Source of the DNA: Pseudomonas caspiana
GTDB lineage: Bacteria > Pseudomonadota > Gammaproteobacteria > Pseudomonadales > Pseudomonadaceae
Length of the DNA: 64,000 nucleotides
NCBI RefSeq assembly: GCF_002158995.1
Contig: NZ_LOHF01000015.1
Coordinates: 69,474 to 133,473 of the forward strand
Reading direction: 5' to 3'
Shown here: in pieces, positions 35,999-44,662 of the stretch
Position numbering within the stretch: the first letter of the stretch is position 1
Layout: each line of letters starts with the position of its first letter
Program-made: the position numbers and the translations under genes
Notes under the pieces: model-generated
Databases searched by the model: none
Told to the model about the DNA's origin: nothing
The model's input: the letters and a program-made list of their open reading frames with translations, nothing else

Positions 35999-37141
35999 TC
36001 AATGGTTAACGGTTTTACAGGGGTGGGCAGTGGGTTGAAAACGGCGGATGGAAAAAGCATCCAGGGCAATCGTTGACTGGCCGGTGCATACATACTCGGC
36101 GAGGGCTTCGCCGGCAGCGGGGCCGATCTGGAAGCCGGAACCTGCAAAACCGAAGCCATGCAGCAGGCCTGGTTGCAGCATGCTCGGGCCGAGTACCGGC
36201 TCGCGATCCGGCAAATAACCCTCGGTGCCGCTCCAGGTGCGAATCGCCTGGGCACCGGCCAACGGCGGGTATAGCTCGACCGCATTGCGCAGGATCTCCA
36301 GTACGGTGGCTTGCCCCGGCCTGGCGCGGGCCAGGTCCAGCGCGAAGCCCTGACCGCCGCCGAGTACGCAATTGCCTCTGGCGACTTGCCGGGCATAGAT
36401 TCCACCGCCCTCGACACCTGTGCTGACGTCCATAAACATCGGCAGTGGCTCAGTGACCAACATGGCCGGGTGGCCCGATACCATCGGCACCGGCTCACCA
36501 AATTGCGCAGCCAGATCGCTGGCCCAGGCACCCGCGCAGTTGAGCAACCATGGCGCACGCAGGTTCAGGCCGTTGGCCGTGCGCACCACAAATGCCTGGC
36601 AGTCGTGGCTGACGTCATCCACCTTGGCTTGTTCGAAGATTTGCGCACCCGCTCGCCTGGCCGCCCGGGCGAATGCCGGGGAAACCAGACGGGGGTTGGC
36701 GTGGCCGTCGTCGGCGCACAAGGACGCGCCCACCGCGACATCCCCCGCCCAGGCAAAGCGCGCGCGTAACTGCTCGCGATCCAGCAATTGCAGGTCCAGT
36801 CCGAAGTCGCGGCTGGCTTCGGCGTAAGCGCGCAAGGCGTTCATGTCGGTTTCACTGCGGGCCAGTTTCAGATGCCCGGAGCGCTGGTATTCGCCGTCGA
36901 TGCCAATCAGTTCACGCAAGCCGCTCCAGATGCCATGAGCCCGTTGCGACAATGGTAATTGGCTCAACGGCCGACCCTGACGGCGCACGCCTCCGTAGTT
37001 GACGCCACTGGAGTGCGAGCCGCAGAAGTCACGTTCAAGCAACGTCACGCGTTTGCCCTTCAACGCCAGAAACAAAGCGGCTGACGCGCCGACGATGCCA
37101 CCGCCAATGATCAGCGCATCGCTTTCAATCACGGTGCTCAT
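35999..37141 (-). CDS. DAO-type FAD subunit of heterotrimeric dehydrogenase (HcnC/OoxB-like)
   Basis: 380 residues. The FAD motif DALIIGGGIVGASAALFLA is at ~8-26, RDFCGSHSSGVNYGGVRRQG is the typical second flavin contact, and RTWSGTEGYLPDREPVLGP is the usual DAO C-terminal substrate strand region. It matches the beta/catalytic subunits of opine oxidase, HCN synthase (HcnC) and D-hydroxyproline dehydrogenase, which oxidise a C-N bond. The start at 37141 overlaps the preceding subunit by four bases; 52 codons of open frame upstream are antisense-like and unsupported. Confidence 0.88.
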   Translation of the reverse strand: MSTVIESDALIIGGGIVGASAALFLALKGKRVTLLERDFCGSHSSGVNYGGVRRQGRPLSQLPLSQRAHGIWSGLRELIGIDGEYQRSGHLKLARSETDMNALRAYAEASRDFGLDLQLLDREQLRARFAWAGDVAVGASLCADDGHANPRLVSPAFARAARRAGAQIFEQAKVDDVSHDCQAFVVRTANGLNLRAPWLLNCAGAWASDLAAQFGEPVPMVSGHPAMLVTEPLPMFMDVSTGVEGGGIYARQVARGNCVLGGGQGFALDLARARPGQATVLEILRNAVELYPPLAGAQAIRTWSGTEGYLPDREPVLGPSMLQPGLLHGFGFAGSGFQIGPAAGEALAEYVCTGQSTIALDAFSIRRFQPTAHPCKTVNH

Positions 37142-38508
37142 GACTGCGCCTCCACGCCAAACGGCAAAGGCTTGATCGGTGCCTGACCACGCAGCCGTCC
37201 AATGCCTTGCAGTTCCCGCCCGCTGCAGTGCGCGACGATTTCCGCTGCCGCCAGCCCGCACATCCGGCCCTGGCAACGTCCCATGCCGACCCGACACATG
37301 GCCTTGACCCGATTGATCTCCCAGTGACCTTCTTCGACGACGGTACGAATATCACCGGCGCTCACTTCTTCGCAGCGGCAGATGATGGTTTCGTCAGCAA
37401 CCTTGGCGGCCCACTCAACGGGAAAGGGGAACGCTGTTTCCAGCCCGTGCCGAAAGCGCTGGATGCTCTGCAGTTTGTTTTTCAAATGCTCACTGCGTCC
37501 GCTATCAATGTTTTGCCCAGTGTCGGCAAGCAAGGTCAACGCGGCCAGCTCGCCGGCCATTTCTGCGGCATCAGCGCCCATGATTCCGGCGCCATCACCT
37601 GCAAGATAAACCCCCGCAATGCTGCTTCGCCCGGCGTTGTCACAAACAGGAAGCCAGGCACGGTTAAGCGCGCTCCACTGGAAGTCGCAGCCGAGCAGGT
37701 CTGCCAATTGCGTTTCACTGCGCAGCGCATGAGCAAAAGCCACGGCATCACAATGCAGCGTTTGTAAGGTGCCGTTGCGTTGCCACTGCACGGCGTTGAC
37801 GCGCTTGTCACCGTCGATGCGTTGCAACGTCGCGCCTTGATGCACGGCGATGCCATGGGCGGTCAGCCAGGCCCGATAATACAAACCTTTGGCCAAGGTC
37901 AGCGGTTGACCCAACAGCGCGGGCAGGGCGCGGCACTGAGCGGAAAAGGGCGCGCTGTCGAGCACTGCAACCACGTTCGCGCCGGCTTTGGCGTATTGAT
38001 ACGCGACCAGGTAAAGCAGGGGGCCACTCCCGGCAAACACCACTTTTTCGCCAATGGCACATCCCTGATACTTCAAGGCAATCTGCGCCGCGCCCAGACT
38101 GTAGACGCCGGGCAACGTCCAGCCGGGCACCGGGAGAATGCGGTCGGTGGCACCGGTCGCGATGATCAAATGGCTGTAGTCGATGCTCCCTGCACGGTTT
38201 TCCTGCAGGGTATCGAGTCGCTGTTCTTCGGCGTTCCACACTAGCGTTTGCGGACGATAGTCAATGTGCGACGCCAAAGCATCAAGGGTCTGATGCACGG
38301 CGACGGCCTTGCCCGCTTCAAAGCCGTACAGCGCTTTTGGATCACGGCGGAAGTTTTCAGGCTGACGGCGATAAATCTGTCCGCCGCCCCGTAGGCCCTC
38401 GTCCAGCAAACAGGCTTTTACACCATGAGCATGCAAGGTTTGCGCAGCGCGAATGCCCGCAGGCCCCGCACCGACGATCACCACTGATTGCGCGGTATGC
38501 GTATTCAT
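37138..38508 (-). CDS. NAD(P)/FAD oxidoreductase subunit with [2Fe-2S] domain (HcnB/OoxA-like)
   Basis: 456 residues. The N-terminal Rossmann motif VVIVGAGPAGIRAAQTL is followed by DEGLRGGGQIYRR, then a second nucleotide site VVFAGSGPLLYLVAYQY. Near the C-terminus a BFD-like cysteine set appears: CRCEEVSAGDIR, then MCRVGMGRCQGRMC. This layout defines the alpha subunit of opine oxidase / HCN synthase type dehydrogenases. It overlaps both neighbouring subunits by four bases, so the three are translationally coupled in the same order as hcnA-hcnB-hcnC. Confidence 0.9.
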   Translation of the reverse strand: MNTHTAQSVVIVGAGPAGIRAAQTLHAHGVKACLLDEGLRGGGQIYRRQPENFRRDPKALYGFEAGKAVAVHQTLDALASHIDYRPQTLVWNAEEQRLDTLQENRAGSIDYSHLIIATGATDRILPVPGWTLPGVYSLGAAQIALKYQGCAIGEKVVFAGSGPLLYLVAYQYAKAGANVVAVLDSAPFSAQCRALPALLGQPLTLAKGLYYRAWLTAHGIAVHQGATLQRIDGDKRVNAVQWQRNGTLQTLHCDAVAFAHALRSETQLADLLGCDFQWSALNRAWLPVCDNAGRSSIAGVYLAGDGAGIMGADAAEMAGELAALTLLADTGQNIDSGRSEHLKNKLQSIQRFRHGLETAFPFPVEWAAKVADETIICRCEEVSAGDIRTVVEEGHWEINRVKAMCRVGMGRCQGRMCGLAAAEIVAHCSGRELQGIGRLRGQAPIKPLPFGVEAQS

Positions 38509-38795
38509 AGCTGCCGTCCCGGATCACGGCTGACGATTTGTCCACCTTCAAGTAACGTCGAACAGGCGCGCACCCGGCGACCATCGCCCAGGCGCACCCA
38601 GCAATCCTGGCACGCACCCATCATGCAAAATCCGGCGCGGGGTTCAGCGCTGAAGTCGCTGCCGCGCAAGTGGTCGCTGCTGGTCAATACCGCCGTGAGC
38701 AAGGTGTCGCCTTGCAGGCCGCTGGCAGGCTGGCCGTCAAGGGTGAAGGCCAGCGCCGGGCGGTCTTGTTCGGCCAAACGTTTGAGCAATGCCAT
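38505..38795 (-). CDS. (2Fe-2S)-binding small subunit (HcnA/OoxC-like)
   Basis: 96 residues. The ferredoxin-like cysteines are C-x4-C-x2-C in GFCMMGACQDC and a fourth in RVRACSTLL. An N-terminal strand with LAFTLDGQPASGLQGDTLLTA is typical. It is the gamma subunit that relays electrons within the heterotrimer. It lies 24 bases after the second permease gene and overlaps the next subunit by four bases. Confidence 0.88.
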   Translation of the reverse strand: MALLKRLAEQDRPALAFTLDGQPASGLQGDTLLTAVLTSSDHLRGSDFSAEPRAGFCMMGACQDCWVRLGDGRRVRACSTLLEGGQIVSRDPGRQL

Positions 38796-38819
38796 GAGGT
38801 TCGCGCTCCAGGCCTCGGA

Positions 38820-39614
38820 TTAATGTTTGCCGACCAGCACCCGATCCAGGCCATAAACCCGGTCGAGGATGATCATGGTGGCCGCGGTCAACGCGATAAC
38901 AACCGCGGAAACGGCGGCCATCATCGGGTCGATGGACTCTGTGGCGTAGACATACATGCGCACCGGCAGCGTCTGGGTCGAAGGCGAAGTCACGAAAATC
39001 GACAGCGTCACCTCGTCGAAGCTATTGATGAACGCCAGCAACCAGCCACCGGCCACGCCAGGCAGAATCATCGGCAAGGTGATTTTGCGGAACAGCGTGA
39101 AGCGGCTGGCGCCCAGTGATTCGGCCGCTTGTTCGGCGCTGCGGTCGATGCCGATGGCTGCGGCAATCACCAGGCGCAGCACGTAAGGCGTGATGATCAC
39201 CACATGGGCCAGGGTCAGCCAGAAGAAGCTACCGTTGACGCCCATCAGCGCAAACAACCGCAGCATCGCGACACCCAGCACCAGATGGGGAATGATGATC
39301 GGCGACAGAAACAACCCGTTAAGGAAGTTGCGCCCTGGAAACTGATGACGGGTAATCGCCAGCGCTGCCGGTACGGCAATAATCGTCGCCAGCGTAGCGG
39401 CAACAAACGCCAGAATCAGGCTGTTATAGAATGAGTCGATGAAGTCGGCACGCTCGAAGATCGCCCGGAACCAGCGCAGGGAAAAACCTGAGGTCGGCAA
39501 GCTGAGGGTGTTTTCTGGCGTGAAAGCCACCAGGCAGACCACCACCAGTGGCGCGAGCATGAATACCACGACCAAGGCGTGAAACGACAGGGCCAAAGGA
39601 CCGTTTTTAGACAT
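38820..39614 (-). CDS. ABC transporter permease (PotC-like)
   Basis: 264 residues, six membrane helices. The cytoplasmic EAA loop is AAESLGASRFTLFRKITLPM. It has the PotC-type N-terminus (FHALVVVFMLAPLVVVCLVA). It forms the channel with the product of 39618-40490; the start follows that gene's stop by three bases. Confidence 0.92.
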   Translation of the reverse strand: MSKNGPLALSFHALVVVFMLAPLVVVCLVAFTPENTLSLPTSGFSLRWFRAIFERADFIDSFYNSLILAFVAATLATIIAVPAALAITRHQFPGRNFLNGLFLSPIIIPHLVLGVAMLRLFALMGVNGSFFWLTLAHVVIITPYVLRLVIAAAIGIDRSAEQAAESLGASRFTLFRKITLPMILPGVAGGWLLAFINSFDEVTLSIFVTSPSTQTLPVRMYVYATESIDPMMAAVSAVVIALTAATMIILDRVYGLDRVLVGKH

Positions 39615-39617
39615 GGT

Positions 39618-40490
39618 TCATTCCCCCAGGGTTTTCTTGTAGCGGCCTTCAACCATGCGGTTCCAGGACAGCATGACCAGCAGGTTGACCAGCAACAGCG
39701 CCACCGCAATGGTCGCACCCATGGGCCAGTTCAGCTCGGAGAGGTATTGGTCGTAGACCACCGTGGCAACCATCTTCAGGCGGCGTCCGCCGAGCAGGCC
39801 GGGGATCGCGAAGGAACTTGCCGACAAGCCAAAAACAATCAATGTGCCGGACAACATGCCCGGCATGATCTGAGGCAACACCACCAGGCGCATTACTTTG
39901 GCCTGACTCGCGCCGAGGGACAGCGCGGCCTGCTCAGCCGCAGGGTCGAGTTTCTGCAGTGAGGTCCAGATCGGAATGATCATGAACGGCAGCATCACGT
40001 GCACCAGTGCAATGATCACGGCGAAAGGGGTGTAAAGCATTTTGATTGGCTGGCCGCCCAGCGCTTGTATGCCCTGATTGATCAGGCCATCGGCACCGAG
40101 CAACAGGCTCCAGCCGAAAGCGCGCACCACTACGGAAATCAACAGCGGCGTGAGGATCAGAATCAGAAAGATCGAACGCCAGGGCGTGCCCATGCGGCTC
40201 AGAATATAGGCTTCAGGCACCCCGATAACCACGCACAGCAAGGTCACCAGCGCACTGATCCAGAAGGTGCGCAGGAAGATTTCGTAGAAGTACGAATCGG
40301 TCAGCACCTCGCCATAGTTGGCCAGGGTATAAGAGTCGCTTTTAACCCCGACTTCATAGTCAAAGACGTTGAAAGACAGGATCAGCGTGAGTGCCAGCGG
40401 GACCAGCAGCAGGCAAGTGAACATCACCAGTGCCGGTGCCGACAGTAAATAGCCGCGCCCGCCGCGGCGCATATCGGCCAGCAGGCTCAT
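39618..40490 (-). CDS. ABC transporter permease (PotB-like)
   Basis: 290 residues. It has six membrane helices beginning at GYLLSAPALVMFTCLLLVPL, and an EAA loop AALSLGASQAKVMRLVVLPQ. The ATG at 40488-40490 overlaps the ATPase stop (ATGA); the frame is open 49 codons further only as a shadow of the ATPase gene. Confidence 0.92.
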   Translation of the reverse strand: MSLLADMRRGGRGYLLSAPALVMFTCLLLVPLALTLILSFNVFDYEVGVKSDSYTLANYGEVLTDSYFYEIFLRTFWISALVTLLCVVIGVPEAYILSRMGTPWRSIFLILILTPLLISVVVRAFGWSLLLGADGLINQGIQALGGQPIKMLYTPFAVIIALVHVMLPFMIIPIWTSLQKLDPAAEQAALSLGASQAKVMRLVVLPQIMPGMLSGTLIVFGLSASSFAIPGLLGGRRLKMVATVVYDQYLSELNWPMGATIAVALLLVNLLVMLSWNRMVEGRYKKTLGE

Positions 40491-41515
40491 GGGTGCACCT
40501 CGTCGGCATCCAGTACGCGCAGCAAACCGGCGGGCCAATCCATGCCCACCGCCGTGCCTTCTTCCATGGGCGCATCGCCGTCGTTGCGGCGCACCACGGT
40601 CAACTCGCCGATCGCGGTTTCGATGCGGTACAGCCATTGGCTGCCAAGGAAGTAACGGGTGATGACCTTGCCCTGCAAACGCCCGGTGCCAGCGGCCACC
40701 AGATCGATCTTTTCCGGACGAAGGCTGAGGGTCAGCGCACCGTCGCCCGGTGTCTGCCGCACTTGAGCACAGCCCTCGTTGTCCAGATCACCGGGCAGCA
40801 TGTTGGCCTTGCCGACGAAGCCCGAAATGAACCGCGTACGGGGGTGTTCATAAAGTTTGTATGGCTCGTCAATCTGGGTGATACGCCCGGCCTGCATGAC
40901 CACCACGCGGTCACTGATGGACAGTGCTTCTGCCTGGTCGTGAGTCACCATCAACGTGGTGATGCCGACTTCGCGCTGAATGCGGCGAATCTCGAACTGC
41001 ATCTCTTCGCGCAGGTTGGCGTCGAGGTTGGACAGTGGCTCATCGAGCAGTAACACCGGCGGCTCAATCACCAGCGCTCTTGCCAGTGCAACCCGTTGCC
41101 GTTGACCGCCTGACAGTTCACGCGGGTAACGCTGGGCGTGCTGGCTCAGGCGTACCAGTTCCAGCACCGTAGCCACCCGGCGCTGAATATCCGCCGCTGG
41201 CACTTTACGCATGCGCAGGCCAAAGGCGACGTTGTCGGCAACGCTCATGTGAGGGAAGAGGGCGTAACTCTGAAACACCACCCCCAGACCGCGACTGCTG
41301 GGTTTGGCGTGAGTGATGTCACGGCCATCAAGGATGATGCGCCCGTCGCTGACATCAACGAAGCCGGCGATCATTTGCAGGGTAGTGGTCTTGCCGCAGC
41401 CCGACGGGCCGAGCAGAGAAACGAATTCGCCTTTCTCCACTGCCAGATTCGTGGCGACCACGGCGTCGATGCTGCCGTAGCGTTTGGAGAGACCTTCAAG
41501 CTGCAAAAAAGCCAT
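40487..41515 (-). CDS. ABC transporter ATP-binding protein (PotA-like)
   Basis: 342 residues. Walker A LLGPSGCGKTTTLQ is at ~35-48, the signature LSGGQRQRVALARAL and Walker B LLLDEPLSNLDANLR follow, and a C-terminal TOBE domain (~270-335) is present. This long form belongs to the polyamine/iron/opine importer class. It is the first gene of the seven-gene operon. The start MAFLQLEGLSKRYG is preceded by a GGTGGA box. A 21-base inverted repeat (ACGCAC ... GTGCGT, 41538-41558) lies just upstream. Confidence 0.92.
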   Translation of the reverse strand: MAFLQLEGLSKRYGSIDAVVATNLAVEKGEFVSLLGPSGCGKTTTLQMIAGFVDVSDGRIILDGRDITHAKPSSRGLGVVFQSYALFPHMSVADNVAFGLRMRKVPAADIQRRVATVLELVRLSQHAQRYPRELSGGQRQRVALARALVIEPPVLLLDEPLSNLDANLREEMQFEIRRIQREVGITTLMVTHDQAEALSISDRVVVMQAGRITQIDEPYKLYEHPRTRFISGFVGKANMLPGDLDNEGCAQVRQTPGDGALTLSLRPEKIDLVAAGTGRLQGKVITRYFLGSQWLYRIETAIGELTVVRRNDGDAPMEEGTAVGMDWPAGLLRVLDADEVHP

Positions 41516-41537
41516 AGCTGCGTTCCACCTTTTCATC

Positions 41538-41558
41538 ACGCACAGCGTTGCAGTGCGT
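41538..41558. promoter_or_regulatory. inverted repeat in divergent IclR/ABC promoter region
   Basis: ACGCAC and GTGCGT flank nine bases, 23 bases before the ATPase start, in the 250-base region shared with the IclR gene. It is a possible operator for the IclR regulator, though short. Confidence 0.35.
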
Positions 41559-41765
41559 TTTTGTTATGGGCAGATGCGAAATGAAAGCTTTGCAGTTGCT
41601 GTGGACGTTGGTGCTCGCTCTGAGTCGGCTACCAGGTTTTGTTCAAATCGCCCTGTGGACTGAGATTAAGACGAAGACTAGGATGGGCGAAAGGGTGAAT
41701 TTCACTGGACGATATATTTCTTTCAGTTCTTTCGTTCAATGAATTAGTTATCGAAAAGTGATCAT

Positions 41766-42602
41766 ATGAATTCCACTGAGCGGAATGAAAATTCAAAGGA
41801 TACCGGTGTGGGTGCAGTCTCGCGGCTGTTTGCGGTGCTCCGTTGCCTGGGGGATTGCTCCGAAGAGGGCGAGCGCGTCACCCAACTCGCCCAGCAAGTC
41901 GGCCTCTCGCAGCCCACCACGCACCGCCTGCTGCGCAGCCTGATGGATGAAGGCATGGTCGAACAGGACCAGCGCAGCAAACGCTATCGGCTAAGCATCG
42001 AGTTCTTCGCTCTGGCAGCCAAAGCAGGCAAGACCAGCAACCTGCGCGACGTGGTCCGCCCGAGCATGCTGCGTCTTTCGGCATCTTTGGGCGACTCACT
42101 GTTCCTGCTGGCGCGCAGCGGTTTCGATGCTGTTTGCCTGGATCGCAGCGAAGGCCCTTACCCGATCCGCACCTTCACCGGTGATATCGGCGGGCGCGTT
42201 GCATTGGGCGTGGGGCAGGGTAGCCTGGCCATTCTCGCGTACCTGCCCGAAGAAGAGCGCGACACCGTCATCCGCTACAACCTGCCACGCCTCAAAGACT
42301 TCCATCTCTATGACGAAGTGTTCCTGCGCTCAGAAGTGGAAAACGTCCGCCGCCTCGGCTACGCCGCACGCAACACCGGCGCGCTGCCGGGCATGGCCGG
42401 TCTCGCAGTCCCGATATTCGACCGCGAAGGCCGCTCGGTAGCCGCCCTCAGCGTCGCCACCATCAGCGACCGCCTTGGGCCCGATCGGCTGTTGACCGTG
42501 GTGGAGTTACTCAAGCGAGAGGCGGCAGTGATCAGCGCAAGGATCAACCCTTTTGACCCGACGTTGCGGCGGCCGAGTCAGGTGTTTGGGCAGGTGGACT
42601 GA
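41766..42602 (+). CDS. IclR family transcriptional regulator
   Basis: 278 residues. The N-terminal winged helix (AVSRLFAVLRCLGDCSEEGE, then VTQLAQQVGLSQPTTHRLLR) is followed by the IclR effector domain (LDRSEGPYPIRTFTGDIGGR, GYAARNTGALPGMAGLAVPI). IclR proteins sense small organic acids or aromatic or amino compounds. It is divergent from the importer/dehydrogenase operon and is its likely regulator. The effector is probably the operon's substrate or product. Confidence 0.92.
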   Translation: MNSTERNENSKDTGVGAVSRLFAVLRCLGDCSEEGERVTQLAQQVGLSQPTTHRLLRSLMDEGMVEQDQRSKRYRLSIEFFALAAKAGKTSNLRDVVRPSMLRLSASLGDSLFLLARSGFDAVCLDRSEGPYPIRTFTGDIGGRVALGVGQGSLAILAYLPEEERDTVIRYNLPRLKDFHLYDEVFLRSEVENVRRLGYAARNTGALPGMAGLAVPIFDREGRSVAALSVATISDRLGPDRLLTVVELLKREAAVISARINPFDPTLRRPSQVFGQVD

Positions 42603-42616
42603 TCGAAATTCATTTT

Positions 42617-42691
42617 CTGTAGGCGCTGCCGAAGGCTGCGATAGCGTTAAACCTGACGCACCGCCATTGCAGCCTTCGGCAGTTCCTACAG
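42617..42691. repeat. REP-type inverted repeat, family D
   Basis: CTGTAGGCGCTGCCGAAGGC and TGCGAT are mirrored by CATTGCAGCCTTCGGCAGTT and CCTACAG. It lies 14 bases after the IclR stop. The rest of the gap 42603-42949 holds the sigma-28 promoter listed next. Confidence 0.9.
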
Positions 42692-42815
42692 CTGGGTCTT
42701 TCAATTCAACGGTTTGTGTTTGGTTGAGAAGAGCTCTCAGTTGCGGGTCTCCAAAAAGAGCTTCGACGCTCGTTTACATAATTCTCGTGATACCACTCAA
42801 CACGATCAGCGGCCC

Positions 42816-42842
42816 TCAAGAACCCGCCCCTCAAGCCGATGC
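42816..42842 (+). promoter_or_regulatory. candidate sigma-28 (FliA) promoter for chemoreceptor
   Basis: TCAA - 15 bases - GCCGATGC fits the flagellar sigma factor consensus (TAAA or TCAA, N15, GCCGATAA), with seven of eight... the -10 element matching in its first six bases. It lies 107 bases before the chemoreceptor start. Confidence 0.6.
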
Positions 42843-42949
42843 GCAGACAGGCACGTTACGAGTCTCTCGTCCGTAACGCTTGCACAAGGAAGTCGAAATT
42901 TTCTGGTCTGCGCGCCGCCGCAGATCCTCCCCCCCGAGGTGTTCGTTCA

Positions 42950-44569
42950 ATGGCTAAATCCCTTCGACTCCAGATTCTGGGCATGCTGGGTGGCAGTCTG
43001 GTGTTGGTGCTGCTGATTGCGCTGGCTTGTTTCCAGTTCCTTTCCAATAACGTCCAGTCTTACCGCGGCTTGCTCGAAGGTCCGGTGCATGCGTCGCAAT
43101 TGGTCGACGAGGCCAACCTTGAGTTCAAGATTCAGGTGCAGGAGTGGAAGAACGTTTTGCTGCGTGGCAAGTTGCCAGCCGATCGTGACAAGTTCTGGGC
43201 GCAGTTCGAGGAACAGGAACGTCAGGTTCAGGAATCCCTCGGGAAGCTCGCACTGGTAGAGGGTGTTCCGGCTTCGACGCTGACCCAGGTGCAGAAGCTG
43301 AGGGATGAACACAAAGCTCTGGGTGTAGCTTATCGCAAGGGCCGCGACGCATTTGTTGCGGCGGGTGGCGATCCGGTAGCCGGTGATGTCGCGGTGAAAG
43401 GCGTCGACCGTGCCGCCAGTGAGCAGATGAGTCAGTTGGTAGACAGCCTGCGCAAGATCAGCGGCGAGCAGTCAGTGCTGATCAGCAACGCGGCCGACCG
43501 GACGATTCTGTTGGGGGCGTTGATCATGCTGGCTTCCGCGCTATTGGTCGGTGTGCTGACATGGTGGGTGGTCAACCGCAACCTGATCGCGCCAATCCGC
43601 ATGTTGATCGACTACGTTGCGCAGTTGAGTCAAGGCAAGTTCGGCGAGCGGGTCAATATCACGCGTCAGGATGAACTTGGTCATCTGGCGGTCGCGGCCA
43701 ATATCCTGCGGGATTTTCTGGCGGATACTTTTAACAGGCTCAAGCGCAGCACGTCGGATCTGGACACTGCAGGCAACGAGCTGAAGTCTATTGCGACGCT
43801 TATGGCTCAAGGCACCCACGAGCAGTTCGAGCGCACCGACCAGGTCGCGACGGCCATGACCGAAATGTCGGCAACGGCACAGGAAGTCGCCCGGCATGCG
43901 GCTCAGGCAGCCAAAGCTGCTGATGATGCGGATCACCATGCGCGGGAAGGTGACAAGGTCATGCAGTCGACCATGAGCACCATCAATCTGATGCGCAGTG
44001 AAATCGGCAATACCGCCAATGTGATTCAGCGGCTGGAAACCGACAGCGTGCGTATCGGCAAGGTGCTCGAAGTGATTCGCGGTATCGCGGATCAGACCAA
44101 TCTGCTGGCGTTGAACGCGGCTATAGAGGCTGCGCGAGCCGGTGAAGCCGGACGCGGCTTTGCAGTGGTGGCTGACGAAGTGCGCACATTGGCGCAACGC
44201 ACGGCGGTGTCGACTGCCGAGATCAACCAGATCATCAACTCGGTGCAGACCGGTGCCAGCGACGCGGTAATCGCAATTCAAGGCGGCCAGAGTCGTAGCG
44301 AAGAGAGTGTCGAGCAGGTCAGTAATGCCAGCGCCACGCTCAACCGTATCACCACCGCCGTTGAGGCGATTCGCGACATGAACCGGCAAATCGCTACGGC
44401 GGCTGAAGAGCAGACGTCAGTGGCTGAGGATATATCGCGCAATCTCACCGAAATCACAGCGATCGCCAGCACCAATCAGGACAACGTCAAACGCACCCAG
44501 GCGGCCAGCCATGATCTGCACGGTTTGTCCGTCGGATTGAACGACGTTATTTCCCGATTGAGCGCCTAG
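42950..44569 (+). CDS. methyl-accepting chemotaxis protein
   Basis: 539 residues. TM1 is at ~8-30, a helical periplasmic domain follows (~32-185, probably four-helix bundle; it has [20 protein letters not shown]), TM2 at ~190-212 ([20 protein letters not shown]), then HAMP and the signalling domain with tip [20 protein letters not shown]. The start at 42950 has GAGGT nine bases upstream. A sigma-28 type promoter upstream fits co-regulation with flagella. The ligand is unknown. Confidence 0.92.
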   Translation: MAKSLRLQILGMLGGSLVLVLLIALACFQFLSNNVQSYRGLLEGPVHASQLVDEANLEFKIQVQEWKNVLLRGKLPADRDKFWAQFEEQERQVQESLGKLALVEGVPASTLTQVQKLRDEHKALGVAYRKGRDAFVAAGGDPVAGDVAVKGVDRAASEQMSQLVDSLRKISGEQSVLISNAADRTILLGALIMLASALLVGVLTWWVVNRNLIAPIRMLIDYVAQLSQGKFGERVNITRQDELGHLAVAANILRDFLADTFNRLKRSTSDLDTAGNELKSIATLMAQGTHEQFERTDQVATAMTEMSATAQEVARHAAQAAKAADDADHHAREGDKVMQSTMSTINLMRSEIGNTANVIQRLETDSVRIGKVLEVIRGIADQTNLLALNAAIEAARAGEAGRGFAVVADEVRTLAQRTAVSTAEINQIINSVQTGASDAVIAIQGGQSRSEESVEQVSNASATLNRITTAVEAIRDMNRQIATAAEEQTSVAEDISRNLTEITAIASTNQDNVKRTQAASHDLHGLSVGLNDVISRLSA

Positions 44570-44662
44570 TCATTGCAACGGCTTGTAATAGCTCGCCCGC
44601 ATCGGCACCATTCAGCGCAATCGCCCGCCAGGGCCTCGGTATCACGATAAGCATGGTTGGGC

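Noticed and set aside
34913-41515. Calling the three enzyme genes hcnABC (HCN synthase)
   Set aside because: Subunit order fits, but the dedicated ABC importer and IclR regulator do not fit HCN synthase, and the superfamily includes several other amine dehydrogenases.
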